Shown piece by piece: positions 17,775 through 26,574 of a stretch of DNA of 64,000 nt. Origin of the DNA: Terrirhizobium terrae (GTDB taxonomy: Bacteria; Pseudomonadota; Alphaproteobacteria; Rhizobiales; Rhizobiaceae); the NCBI RefSeq assembly GCF_030323265.1, contig NZ_CP104991.1, forward strand, positions 186,001 to 250,000. Reading direction: 5' to 3'. Under the pieces are notes generated by a model. It saw nothing but the letters and a program-made list of their open reading frames with translations, made no database searches and was not told the origin of the DNA. Position numbers and translations under genes: made by a program. Each line of letters opens with the position of its first letter. Position 1 is the stretch's first letter.

Positions 17775-17956
17775 CGAAAAAGCCTGCCGCGGGAGGAGGT
17801 GCGGCAGGCTTTTCGAAAGATCTGAACAGCGACTGGGAGGAGGATGCCGCCATTCTGTCAGGTGCCCTTGGGAGGAGGAGTAGGTCACCTGAATGACGAA
17901 GCTTCGCGGGAGGAGGATGCGTCGCTTCGTTGGAAGTCTTCTACCCCATCCCGCCG
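17775..17956 (-). ncRNA. Small RNA with four CCUCCUCCC-loop hairpins (alpha-r14/cuckoo-like)
   Basis: The minus strand carries CCTCCTCCC four times, at 17908-17916, 17870-17878, 17835-17843 and 17791-17799, each lying in the loop of a hairpin. Stems (plus-strand coordinates): ACGAAGC 17896-17902 with GCTTCGT 17924-17930; TCAGGTG 17858-17864 with CACCTGA 17886-17892; ACAGCG 17827-17831 region with CGC/CTGT 17848-17858; and AAAAGCCTGCCGC 17778-17790 with GCGGCAGGCTTTT 17801-17813. The last is followed by TTTTT on minus and serves as terminator. A TATATT-like box at 17964-17969 suggests a start near 17956. The rhizobial alpha-r14 (NfeR1) and cuckoo RNA families share this anti-Shine-Dalgarno loop motif. 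Strand and loops are seen; family is inferred. Confidence 0.78.
17778..17813 (-). terminator. Strong Rho-independent terminator with CCUCCUCCC loop
   Basis: A 13-bp perfect stem (AAAAGCCTGCCGC/GCGGCAGGCTTTT on plus) encloses GGGAGGAGGT. On minus it is followed by a run of five T, terminating the small RNA. On plus it lies 5 bp after the ligD remnant stop and could also end that transcript. Confidence 0.8.
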
Positions 17957-18020
17957 TGCTTCGAATATAACCAATACCACAGCACAGCCATGCCAAAATC
18001 GCATATCCGCTTGGACGCCA

Positions 18021-18227
18021 TCAGGTCGCCGCCGGCCAGTCGTTGGCCGGCTCTTCGATTTCGCTTGGCTCATCGGCCGGATCGGGATCTTCATGATAGG
18101 CCCGCCGCATGTCTTGCAGCTCCGTTTCCATCGCCGCAATCACGTCCGGCGCCTTTGATCCCGAAGTCACATAATGATCGACAAGCTGTTCGAGTTTGAG
18201 GCGAAGGTCGCCGGCGATGCTGGTCAT
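18021..18227 (-). CDS. Small conserved hypothetical protein
   Basis: Protein of 68 residues starting MTSIAGDLRLKLEQLVDHYV, mostly helical and strongly acidic at the C terminus (HEDPDPADEPSEIEEPANDW). No known domain is recognised. ATG at 18227 is preferred to a 48-codon extension that would overlap the neighbouring gene. It lies 10 bp after the 61-residue gene on the same strand, so the two probably form one transcript, divergent from the Ku genes. Confidence 0.55.
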   Translation of the reverse strand: MTSIAGDLRLKLEQLVDHYVTSGSKAPDVIAAMETELQDMRRAYHEDPDPADEPSEIEEPANDWPAAT

Positions 18228-18237
18228 GGTTTCACCC

Positions 18238-18423
18238 TCAGTCCTTCGCAGGGCGATGATCGCCCTTATCACCCTCGCCGGGCTTGGCCACAGACTTCGC
18301 CTTTTGCCGCCTGTCGGCGGAGAGTGAGCGACCGACATCGACGCTTTCCTTAAACTGGCCCTTGTCGTCACGGCGGACGTAGCGCTTGTCGGTTCCGGTA
18401 TCGATCAGTTCTCGCTTGGACAT
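18238..18423 (-). CDS. Small basic hypothetical protein divergent from ku
   Basis: Protein of 61 residues (MSKRELIDTGTDKRYVRRDD, then KGQFKESVDVGRSLSADRRQ), rich in Lys, Arg and Asp. It resembles small rhizobial proteins found beside Ku genes. ATG at 18423 follows a GAGAAGGCAG site. The 200-bp divergent region towards ku holds seven GANTC sites, so both directions may share cell-cycle methylation control. Function unknown. Confidence 0.6.
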   Translation of the reverse strand: MSKRELIDTGTDKRYVRRDDKGQFKESVDVGRSLSADRRQKAKSVAKPGEGDKGDHRPAKD

Positions 18424-18481
18424 CTGCCTTCTCCTCGGTTGCGGTAAACGAACAACTCGCGCGCGGCCGAAAAGATGCATC

Positions 18482-18593
18482 GAATCCAGACGCTTGATTT
18501 GAATCTCATGGTTGCAGTGGAAAACTGAATCAAGCCATTGAAAATGATTCATTTTTCGAGTCGGAACTGAGTCGCGAATGACGCAGTTGAATC
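18482..18593. promoter_or_regulatory. Ku promoter region with seven GANTC (CcrM) sites
   Basis: GANTC occurs at 18482, 18501, 18527, 18546, 18558, 18569 and 18589, seven times in 112 bp against a random expectation near one per 256 bp. An inverted repeat GCTTGATT (18492-18499)/AATCAAGC (18528-18535) overlaps two of them. CcrM methylates GANTC in alphaproteobacteria, so expression of ku and the divergent small gene may respond to methylation state. The site density is seen; regulation is inferred. Confidence 0.6.
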
Positions 18594-18625
18594 GCATAAG
18601 TTGCGTCTTGTGCGAGGAGTTCGAT

Positions 18626-19530
18626 ATGGCCGGTCAGCGCGCTCAATGGAAAGGCTTCATCAAGTTTGGCGAAGTGACGTGTGGGGTAGCGCTATACACG
18701 GCCGCTTCAACTTCGGACCGGATCACCTTCAACACGATCAATAAAGCCACTGGAAACCGAGTTAATCGCGTCTTCATCGATAGCGACACGGAGGAAACCG
18801 TGCCGAAGGAAGCCCAGACCAAGGGTTTTGAGGTCGAGAGTGGCCAATACATCATCATCGATCCCGATGAGGTGGCAGCCACTATTCCGGAGAGCAACAA
18901 GACACTGGTGATTGAGGCCTTCATTCCCTGCTCAGACGTGGACGATGTCTATTTCGACAAGCCGTATTACCTCACGCCCGACAAAATGGGAACGGATGCT
19001 TTTGCTGCTCTGAGGGACGGCATGCGCAGATCGAAAGTTGCAGCGATCGCCCGAACTGTCCTGTTTCGGCGGATGCGCACCGTTCTCATCCGCCCACACG
19101 GCAAGGGGCTGATCGCCACTACGCTGAACTACGACTATGAGGTCCGCTCATCGAAAAAGCCTTCGAGGACATGCCGAAGATCAAGACCCAGAGCGAGATG
19201 CTGGATCTCGCCAAGCACATCATTTCTACGAAGAAAGGCGACTTCGATCCCGCGGCCTTCGACGATCGGTACGAGGCAGCGCTCGCCGAACTGGTGAAGG
19301 CCAAGATCGAGGGTAAGGCTCTGCCGAAGCGCAAGAAGGTCGAGGTCTCCAAGCCGAACGACCTTCTGGCAGCGCTGCGCGAGAGCGCCGGCCTCGGCAA
19401 ATCCGCCGACGACAAACCGAAACGCACTGCGGCCAACGCCAACAAGGGTGGTGGCAGGCAGCGCGCCGCGCGCGGGGCGGCATCGAAGACTGCCTCTTCG
19501 AAAGCTGCCTCGCAGCGCAAGGCAGGGTGA
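18626..19530 (+). CDS. ku: Ku protein 1 (non-homologous end joining), one frameshift
   Basis: Bacterial Ku homodimer subunit that binds DNA double-strand ends and recruits LigD; about 301 residues. The core begins MAGQRAQWKGFIKFGEVTCGVALYTA and includes ATGNRVNRVFIDSDTEE, YIIIDPDE and KPYYLTPDKMGTDAFAALRD. After NYDYEVRS the frame slips near 19147-19156; the missing part continues AFEDMPKIKTQSEMLDLAKH and ends in a Lys/Ala-rich tail (GGGRQRAARGAASKTASSKA), a typical basic C terminus. One inserted base repairs it. A second ku lies 13 bp downstream, so they form an operon. Confidence 0.85.
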
Positions 19531-19542
19531 GGGAACAAGATC

Positions 19543-20355
19543 ATGGCACTCCGTCCGTATTGGAAAGGCTACCTGAAACTCTCGCTTGTAACCTGCCCGG
19601 TCTCAATGATGCCGGCCACGTCGGAATCGGAAAAGGTTCGGTTCCATACGCTGAACAGGGAGACCGGCAATCGTGTCGTTTCCCAATACATCGACTCATT
19701 GACCGGAAAGCCGGTGAAAGACGAGAATGAAGCCAAGGGCTACGCACGCGGCGAAAACGATTACGTGATCCTCACCGATGACGATCTCGATGCGGTGGCG
19801 CTAGATACAGTCAAGACAATCGATATCGAGAAGTTCGCACCGTCTGATAGCATCGAGTGGGTTTTTCTCGAAAAACCCCATTATCTGATGCCGGACGATC
19901 CCGTCGGGCACGAAGCCTTTGCCGTCATCCGCGATGCGATGAAGGCCGACAAGGTCGTCGGCATCTCGAAACTTGTCATCGGTCGCCGGGAGCGCGCGGT
20001 GGTGCTCGAGCCGCGCGACGATGGCATCGTCCTGTGGTCGCTGCGCTTCGGCGACGAAGTGCGGCCGGAAGAAAATTACTTCGAGGAGATTGAGGCGGAG
20101 GCCGACAAGGACCTCGTTCCGCTCGTGCAGAAGCTGATCAAACAGAAGACGGCTCGCTGGTCACCGGATATGGTCAGCGACCCGATCCAGGAAAGCCTGT
20201 TGAAACTAATTGCCCAGAAGAAAAAGCAGCTGAAGCCTAGGAAGGCGGCGAAGGGCAAAAAGGCGGAAGCTGGTCCTGCCTCGAATGTCGTCAATATCAT
20301 GGATGCTCTGCGCAAGAGCGTCGAGGCAGATCTCAAGAAAAAGAAGGCAGGCTGA
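19543..20355 (+). CDS. ku: Ku protein 2 (non-homologous end joining)
   Basis: Second, intact Ku of 270 residues: MALRPYWKGYLKLSLVTCPV, FHTLNRETGNRVVSQYIDSL, NDYVILTDDDLDAVALDT, KPHYLMPDDPVGHEAFAVIR and a basic tail (KPRKAAKGKKAEAG, DLKKKKAG). Family core is about 250 residues, so it is full length. Rhizobia commonly carry several ku paralogues, some paired, which can act as heterodimers. Only a 3' ligD fragment is visible in this window, so the partner ligase must lie elsewhere. Confidence 0.92.
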   Translation: MALRPYWKGYLKLSLVTCPVSMMPATSESEKVRFHTLNRETGNRVVSQYIDSLTGKPVKDENEAKGYARGENDYVILTDDDLDAVALDTVKTIDIEKFAPSDSIEWVFLEKPHYLMPDDPVGHEAFAVIRDAMKADKVVGISKLVIGRRERAVVLEPRDDGIVLWSLRFGDEVRPEENYFEEIEAEADKDLVPLVQKLIKQKTARWSPDMVSDPIQESLLKLIAQKKKQLKPRKAAKGKKAEAGPASNVVNIMDALRKSVEADLKKKKAG

Positions 20356-20356
20356 C

Positions 20357-20680
20357 ATGCGGGAGGAAACCGAGATCTGGCTGTGTGAGCCTGCGCCATT
20401 CCTCTATTTCGAAAACGGCCAAATCGCCGTTACCGATGGGTCCTCCGTCTGGCTGGTGATCGTCACATGCGAGGCAATGAAGGCCACCGCGGCTCCTCCG
20501 GAGAAATCGCTGCGGCGGCTCGTACGTCACGCCGAGTTCTACTGCGACCTGGCGGCGTCCGCTATCCGGCGGGGTGAGGATATGGATGGAAAGGTCTGGG
20601 TACGGGAAAGCGACGTCCTTGCCGCGAAAAGCGCTGGAGGGACTTTCGATCGGTCGACCCGAGCACAGGGGCGCATGTGA
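20357..20680 (+). CDS. Conserved hypothetical protein downstream of ku
   Basis: Protein of 107 residues (MREETEIWLCEPAPFLYFEN, then VWLVIVTCEAMKATAAPPEK and RHAEFYCDLAASAIRRGED). It has the short alternating pattern of small cytoplasmic rhizobial proteins, and no named domain is recognised. ATG follows the ku2 stop by 1 bp (TGACATG), and its stop overlaps the next start, so it belongs to the ku transcript. Confidence 0.65.
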   Translation: MREETEIWLCEPAPFLYFENGQIAVTDGSSVWLVIVTCEAMKATAAPPEKSLRRLVRHAEFYCDLAASAIRRGEDMDGKVWVRESDVLAAKSAGGTFDRSTRAQGRM

Positions 20681-21000
20681 CGAAGCGTGAACCGTTTCCG
20701 CACACACCGGACGGTCGTTACATGGTCGTGCGAGGGCGGCTGTGGAGGTTGAGCAATCCGAACCTCAATCAAGACGAACGACAGGTGCTCGTCTCGGAGC
20801 TTATGAATGCGCGCAGGGCGGTCAAAGACGCAAAAGACGATACAGAGGCAAAAGCTGCTGCCCGAAGTCACGTTGATGCCGCGAAAACGGCGTGAGGCGA
20901 GCGCGGTCCGGTGTGGTGGACGGATGGCGCACCTGACTACAATCGCAAACTCGCAAAGAAAACGCCCTACCGAGAATGGTTCGAAGCATTGCACGCTTAG
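20677..21000 (+). pseudogene. Conserved hypothetical protein interrupted by in-frame TGA
   Basis: Reading starts MTKREPFPHTPDGRYMVVRG and runs to HVDAAKTA, then a TGA at 20893-20895. The same frame continues GERGPVWWTDGAPDYNRKLA and KKTPYREWFEALHA to a TAG at 20998. The downstream half reads as coding (WW, aromatic-rich, no further stops), so this is one protein of about 107 residues with a nonsense codon where Leu would fit. GTG/ATG overlap with the preceding stop suggests coupling. Function unknown. Confidence 0.6.
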
Positions 21001-21208
21001 TCATTAGGGATTCTGACCCACCTGAGGGGTTGGCTGGTGCCGCCAAGTTCTCAGGTTCGCCTTGTGCGGGCGCCGAAACGGTCGATGTTGTGCGAGGATT
21101 GGTGGCTGGGCCAATGAGATAACTTCCTAAAATGGCCGCGATCGCAACAGTCACCGCGATTGCCACAAGTCGTAAAACTCTTCTGTTCGTCCGGCTAACG
21201 TCCGTCAT
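20822..21208 (-). CDS. Putative small membrane-anchored protein
   Basis: The N-terminal 70 residues (MTDVSRTNRRVLRLVAIAVT, VAIAAILGSYLIGPATNP) show a positively charged start and one transmembrane helix followed by a Pro/Ala/Thr-rich periplasmic tail. Beyond GGSES the reading frame runs antisense into the neighbouring gene and looks non-coding; with a small frameshift it would end at a TAA at 21004-21006. The true product is therefore probably about 68 residues. Evidence is the helix and composition only. Confidence 0.35.
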   Translation of the reverse strand: MTDVSRTNRRVLRLVAIAVTVAIAAILGSYLIGPATNPRTTSTVSAPAQGEPENLAAPANPSGGSESLMTKRAMLRTILGRAFSLRVCDCSQVRHPSTTPDRARLTPFSRHQRDFGQQLLPLYRLLRL

Positions 21209-21252
21209 ACGGCTTCCTCTCCTCTACCTCATCCGGTTGCCCCGGGGTGCGA

Positions 21253-21429
21253 TTACCCTCCTAGTGATGGCTCGACTGCCTCGGCGCCCGCATCGTCTCC
21301 TGAGGGCCGCCCTTCAGACGTGTTCTTTGGGGACTTATCTTTACTGTCTTGCCTCTGCAGGTCGCGCTCAATCGTCTCACGCGAACCTTCGGCAGGATCC
21401 TGTTCGGGGTGGCCTTTTGGCTCGGTCAT
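21253..21429 (-). CDS. Small hydrophilic hypothetical protein
   Basis: Protein of 58 residues, MTEPKGHPEQDPAEGSRETI then ERDLQRQDSKDKSPKNTSEG, highly charged and probably disordered. ATG at 21429 has GGAGATTTGAT upstream, which is the reason for preferring it over a longer version. Similar small stress-region proteins occur in rhizobia; no function can be assigned. Confidence 0.5.
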   Translation of the reverse strand: MTEPKGHPEQDPAEGSRETIERDLQRQDSKDKSPKNTSEGRPSGDDAGAEAVEPSLGG

Positions 21430-21550
21430 ATCAAATCTCCTCTGTCCGTGACGAACCAGATCAAAGGTTGAAATGTTCCGCGCGAACCGCCTCAGTGCTT
21501 GCATTCTTCCAGTATCTTGACCGAAGGCGAGCAAGCCACATGTCTTAGGT

Positions 21551-21778
21551 ATGAATCGTATAGCCGCGCCCAAGACTGACAAGCACCCGGATCGTTTTCT
21601 GCAATGTCAGGAAGCGATGGCTGGAGCATTCGTCGATGTGGCCATGGCAGCTGTCGAAGCTGGCGGGAAACCGGAGAAGTTGCCGCGGCCATGGTCGAGC
21701 TTGCCGATCATTTGATGCTAGGGTTGATTGCGAACCGCGACGTCGATCGCGACCTCTCGATCCTCAGGAGACGATGAT
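21551..21778 (+). CDS. Small hypothetical protein, one frameshift
   Basis: ATG at 21551 gives MNRIAAPKTDKHPDRFLQCQ and EAMAGAFVDVAMAAVEAG; one added base near 21661 then continues WETGEVAAAMVELADHLMLG and LIANRDVDRDLSILRRR to TGA at 21776. The joined 75-residue helical protein resembles a small rhizobial family (CQ-AM-AF pattern followed by EVA-A-VELA). The SRAP gene starts 3 bp after it. No function known. Confidence 0.5.
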
Positions 21779-21781
21779 CCG

Positions 21782-22451
21782 ATGTGCGGCAGATTTACGT
21801 TCGAGCATGAGTGGCCAGCCTTTCTGGATCTGTACGACCTAGACCTCGCCCAGGAGCGCGGACGCAACACCCAGCCTCGATATGACATTTCCCCGACGCA
21901 GGATGTTCTGATCGTTCATAACGACGTCAAGGGCAAACAGGTAGCACAGAACGCGCGATGGTGGCTGGTGCCATTTTGGGCGAAGGAGCTGCCCAAGGGT
22001 GCGATGTTCAATGCCCGCATCGAGACGATCGGAACATCGCCGGCGTTTCGAGATGCGTTTAAATCTAAGCGATGCCTGATGCCGGCCGATGGGTTCTACG
22101 AATGGACCGTCAATCAGGATGACGGCAAGAAAGATCCATGGCTCATCACCCAGCCCGGCGGCAGCCCTTCTCTTTTGCCGGACCTTGGGCCGCATAACGA
22201 GAAACTCGGCATCACAAGTTGTACCATAATCACCATGCCCGCGGCAGAACCGATGACCCGGCTGCACGACAGGCAGCCCGCAATTCTCGATCCGGCGGCC
22301 TATAAGGAGTGGCTCGAGCCATCAACAAGTGGCGCGCGCAAAGGAGCTCCTCGAGAAACAGAATATTGACGGCGTATTTGAGTATCATCGGGTCTCGCGA
22401 GACGTGAACTCGTCGAGGTTCGCCGGGAAACCGGAGATCAACCCACTGTAG
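21782..22451 (+). CDS. SRAP-domain protein (YedK/HMCES family), several frameshifts
   Basis: Protects abasic sites in single-stranded DNA by forming a thiazolidine with Cys2. The translation starts MCGRFTFEHEW with the essential Cys2, then ARWWLVPFWAKELPKGAMFN, ARIETIGTSPAFRDAFKSKR, CLMPADGFYEW (catalytic Glu) and TIITMPAAEPMTRLHDRQP (catalytic His). A shift near 22168 is compensated near 22190 (PFSFAGPWA region), and a third near 22337 is needed to reach AKELLEKQNIDGVFEYHRVS and stop at 22449. Full length is about 222 residues. Location beside ku and imu genes suits a repair role. Confidence 0.78.
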
Positions 22452-22649
22452 ACGTAGGTTCGCCGGATGAGTGCAGGTGGCTTCAAGAGGTTGAGGATCG
22501 CGGCGGACAGGTTAGGTGCTCGCCTGGCGCTTCGTTGCCCGCATCGAGAAATCGAAAAAACCGATGCGTTCACCGTCTCCGTCGTGTCCAATGTCACGCC
22601 GCGACCTCGTAAAACGAACCCAGCTAAAGCGGAAATGTTCCACCGTCTC

Positions 22650-23087
22650 TTACTGGCTCTCTTGGCTGGCTGGTTCGACATCGCTCGGCGTCATATCCTC
22701 GGATGTTTGCGGACTTCCGACATGGGCCACAAGTTCGCGGGGATCGAAATATGCCCTAAAGGACGTTATCCGATCGTCTGCAAATTCGAGAACGCTGACA
22801 CCGCTATAGGAAACGGCCTGCCCCCGAAGTGTTCCGTCGCTTCGCCATTCCAACATCGCGCTGCTATCGCCTTCCGCGAGGTTGACGAACTCGGAAGATA
22901 TTTTCTCGAACGGCGCACGATATGCCGTCCAGAAAGCTTTCGCAGCTCCGCCATCTTCTGCGTCATGAACTGCCAGTGGATTTGATAGAACCGCGTTGTC
23001 AGAAAAGAGCGCGGTAATGCCATTGACGTCCGATGTTTCCTCAAGCTGATGAAGCGCGGTGATGAAGTCGTCTGCGAGCTTGCCCAT
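22650..23087 (-). CDS. SnoaL/NTF2-like nuclear-transport-factor-fold protein
   Basis: Protein of 145 residues: MGKLADDFITALHQLEETSD, FSDNAVLSNP, FWTAYRAPFEKISSEFVN, AMLEWRSDGTLRG and SVLEFADDRITSFRAYFDPR. The alpha plus beta barrel pattern with the final FRAYFD strand is typical of the SnoaL/NTF2-like family, whose members act as small-molecule enzymes or binding proteins. ATG at 23087 has GGAAGGGAAACAC upstream. An 11-bp palindrome GTGTCTGACAC lies just ahead of it at 23102-23112 and may be an operator. Confidence 0.7.
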   Translation of the reverse strand: MGKLADDFITALHQLEETSDVNGITALFSDNAVLSNPLAVHDAEDGGAAKAFWTAYRAPFEKISSEFVNLAEGDSSAMLEWRSDGTLRGQAVSYSGVSVLEFADDRITSFRAYFDPRELVAHVGSPQTSEDMTPSDVEPASQESQ

Positions 23088-23240
23088 GTGTTTCCCTTCC
23101 TGTGTCTGACACGAGAACAGGACCAAGCTCTCATTGTTCCAGCGTCAGTGGGCGCCAGCGGGCCGTTGGTGTGCTTGACAGCGCGCTACAACCGCTTAGG
23201 TTCACCAGGCCTGGACGTGGCTCTTGCCTTCCGAGGCTCT

Positions 23241-23280
23241 CATTGGACTGGTTGCTTTGGGAGGAGCATCCAGTCCAATG
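23241..23280 (-). terminator. Large hairpin after dnaE2 with CUCCUCCC in the loop
   Basis: CATTGGACTGG (23241-23251) and CCAGTCCAATG (23270-23280) form an 11-bp perfect stem with an 18-nt loop. On minus it lies 36 bp past the dnaE2 stop, and the loop reads GCTCCTCCC, one base from the small-RNA motif at 17775-17956. There is no U-tract. It may end or stabilise the imu transcript. Confidence 0.5.
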
Positions 23281-23315
23281 AAATCATTTGCGTCGATGTA
23301 TTTGGACGTTTTGTT

Positions 23316-26300
23316 TCAGTGGAAATTCCTGCTCTTCACCTTCAGCGTATCGATGTGAAGATCCGGCACGAAAATATCGCGAACCTTGTTTGGTTTCGGC
23401 CGATCCCGGGCATCCCCACCGCCCGGTGAACCATGGGCGAATTCATCCCCCTCCCCGTTGAATTCTTGAACTCCACATCGCGATCAGCCAGTGCCGACAG
23501 ATCTCCGGACAAGTCCTCGAGCTGCCTTGCAATCAGATGAACGACCTCGCCCTCGCGCTGGATCTTGCCGTGGATCGCCATCATGCTGGCACCGAGCACG
23601 ACCCGTCGTCGCTTTTCGAACAGGCTTGGCCACACGACGATATTGGCGATGCCAGTCTCATCCTCGATGGTGATGAACATCACGCCTTTGGCGCTGCCCG
23701 GTTTCTGACGGACCAGCACGAGACCGGCGGTGCAGACGAAACTCTTGTCGCGGGCATTCATTGCGTCAGCGCAGGTGACGATCCGGCGAGCCGAGAGATC
23801 CCTGCGGAGGAAGGATATCGGGTGGTCCCTGAGCGTCAGCCCGACATGGGCATAATCCTCGACGACGTTGTGACCTTCCGTCATTTGCCTCAATGTGACC
23901 TCCGGTTCCTGCTGCTCGGCCACGGCCCTCTCCTCTCGGCTGGCGGCCGCCGCAAACAGCGGAAGCGGCTCGTCACGAAGGGCCTTGATCGCCCAGAGCG
24001 CATCACGCCTTTCCAAGCCAAACGCCGGACGGAACGCGTCGGCCTCGGCGAGCTGGACAAGCGCCTCGGCCGGCACCTCTGATCGCCGCCAGACATCATC
24101 GACGCTTTCGAACGGCTGCTCCATCCGCGCGGCGACGATCCTTGCGGCATCCGCAACCGCGAGGCCGGCAACTTGCCGCATCCCGAGTCGGATGGCGTGC
24201 CGGTCAGTGCCTGGAATTTCCTCAAGCGTGCAGTCCCATCGCGAATGCTGCACAGAGATCGGACGAACCTCGACGCCATGTTTGCGGGCATCGCCGATGA
24301 TCTGTGCCGGCGCGTAAAAGCCCATGGGAAGCGAGTTCATCAGCGCGGCCGCGAAGGCATCCGGAAAGTGGCATTTGATGAAGCAGGAGGCATAGGCGAT
24401 GAGGGCGAACGAGGCTGCATGGCTCTCCGGGAAGCCGTAGGAGCCAAAGCCTTCCAGCTGCTTGAACGTCCTCTCGGCGAATTCGCGCGTGTAACCGTTA
24501 TTGATCATGCCGTCGATCAGCTTGGCCTGGAACCGGGAGACGCCCCCGGTGAACTTGAACGTCGCCATCGACTTGCGCAGCTGGTCGGCTTCGCCCGCCG
24601 TAAACCCGGCGCAGACCATCGCGACCTTCATTGCCGATTCCTGAAACAGTGGCACGCCCAAGGTCTTGCCAAGGACGGCTTCGAGCTCAGGCGTCGGATA
24701 TTCGACCGGTTCCTTGCCCTCACGGCGTCGAAGATAGGGGTGAACCATGTCCCCTGGATTGGCCCGGGCCGGACGATCGCCACCTGAACGACGAGGTCGT
24801 AGAAGGTTCTGGGCTTCAGGCGCGGCAGCATCGACATTTGCGCCCGGCTCTCGACCTGGAACGTCCCGAGCGTATCGGCCTTGCGGATCATCGCATATGT
24901 GGCGCTATCCTCCTGCTTGACCCTGGCGAGATCGAGATCCTCTCCCTTATGCTCCCGGATCAGGTCGAACGCCTTCTGCATACAGGTCAGCATGCCGAGC
25001 GCCAGCACGTCGACCTTCATCATTTTCAAGGCTTCGACATCGTCCTTGTCCCATTCGATCACCTGGCGATCTTCCATGGCTGCCGGCTCGATCGGCACGA
25101 GGTCGTCGAGGCGCGAGCGCGTCAGCACGAAGCCGCCGACATGCTGACCAAGGTGCCGTGGCGCCCCCATCAGCTCGCGGGCAAGCCGAAGCGTCATCAC
25201 AAGGCGGTAATCGTCCGGATTTAGGTTCAGCTCGCGGACATTGCGCTCGGTAATCTCTTCCGACCATGACCACAGACCCGACGAAAGGGCCTTGGTGACA
25301 TCCTCGGGCAAGCCCATGGCCTTGCCGACATCTTTGATGGCGCCTTTCGCCCGGTAGCGGGTGACGGTGCAGACCAGCGCTGCGCGGTCGCGGCCATAGG
25401 TCTTGTATATCCACTGGATGACTTCCTCGCGCCGCTGGTGCTCGAAATCGACATCGATGTCCGGCGGCTCGTTGCGCTCCTTGGAAACGAAACGCTCAAA
25501 CAGCAGGTCGTTGGTCTCCGGATCGATCGACGTAATGCCAAGGATGTAGCAGATCGCGGAATTCGCAGCCGATCCTCGCCCCTGACAGAGGATGCCCTGG
25601 CTGCGAGCGAAGTGGACAATGCTGTAGACCGTCAGGAAATACGGCGCATAGTCCATTTCCTTGATCAGATCGAGCTCGTGCCTGACCGACCGTAGCACCT
25701 TTTGCGGCAATCCTTCCGGATATCGGATCGGAATACAGTCACGGACGCATTGCTCCAGCGACTGCTGAGCATCCAACCCGTCGATCAGGGCCTCCTCGGG
25801 ATATTCGTAGGTCAGCTCTTCCAGCGAGAATTTGCACTGCTCGACGATTTCCATCGTCCGGGCCAGTGCTTCCGGGTAACGTGAAAACAGGCGCTCCATT
25901 TCTTCCGGTGGCTTCAGGTAGCGGTCGGCGTGTCGTTCGCGGTCGAAACCCACATCATCGATCGTCGTGTTGTTGCGGATGCAGGTGACGATATCCTGAA
26001 GCTGCCGCCGGGACGGCTCGTGGAAAAGCACATCATTGGTGACGACGGTCTTTACCTTAAGCCTTGCCGCCATATTCGACAGTTCGTGCAGCCGCATCTG
26101 GTCGTTCGGCCGACGGCGCAGGCTGAGAGCCAAATAGGCGCGCCTGCCGAAAATCTCCGAGACCTTGCGCATTTGAACGGCGCAGACATCATCGGGAAGA
26201 TCGGGCACGAGAATGCCGATCATGCCTTCGCAATAAAGAGGAAGATCCTCGACATGGAGGATGCAGTTGTCCTTGCCACCCCTGCCCTTGCCCAGCGTGA

Positions 26301-26574
26301 TCAATCGCGTCAGCCGGGAATAGGCAGCCTTGTCGGTCGGGTAGACGAGAACCGACATGCCGTCCTGCAAATCCAGGCGGCATCCGACGACAAGACGCAA
26401 GCCCGTGTCCCGGGAAGCTTCAAGAGCACGGACGATCCCGGCAAGGGAATTTCGGTCGACGACGCCGAGAGCCTCGATGCCGAGCGCCTTGGCGGTCTCG
26501 AACAACTCATGCGCGGAAGATGCGCCTCTCAGGAAGCTGAAATGGGTCGTGACCTGGAGCTCGGCGTATCTCAT
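23316..26574 (-). CDS. dnaE2: Error-prone DNA polymerase III alpha subunit DnaE2 (ImuC), two frameshifts
   Basis: Translesion polymerase of the SOS mutagenesis cassette, about 1086 residues. It begins [20 protein letters not shown] (PHP domain) and contains [36 protein letters not shown] (catalytic Asp residues) and [20 protein letters not shown]. Shifts lie near 24751, where one G in a C/G run restores [20 protein letters not shown], and near 23447, where one more restores [17 protein letters not shown] and [19 protein letters not shown] to a TGA at 23316. The start overlaps the imuB stop as ATGA. The shifts look like homopolymer errors. Confidence 0.9.

Noticed and set aside
20893..20895. 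TGA as a selenocysteine codon
   Set aside because: No SECIS-like hairpin follows, the position would suit leucine, and the protein has no redox motif.
22452..22649. Possible gene between the SRAP and SnoaL-like genes
   Set aside because: Frames on both strands lack ribosome sites or recognisable motifs; treated as intergenic.
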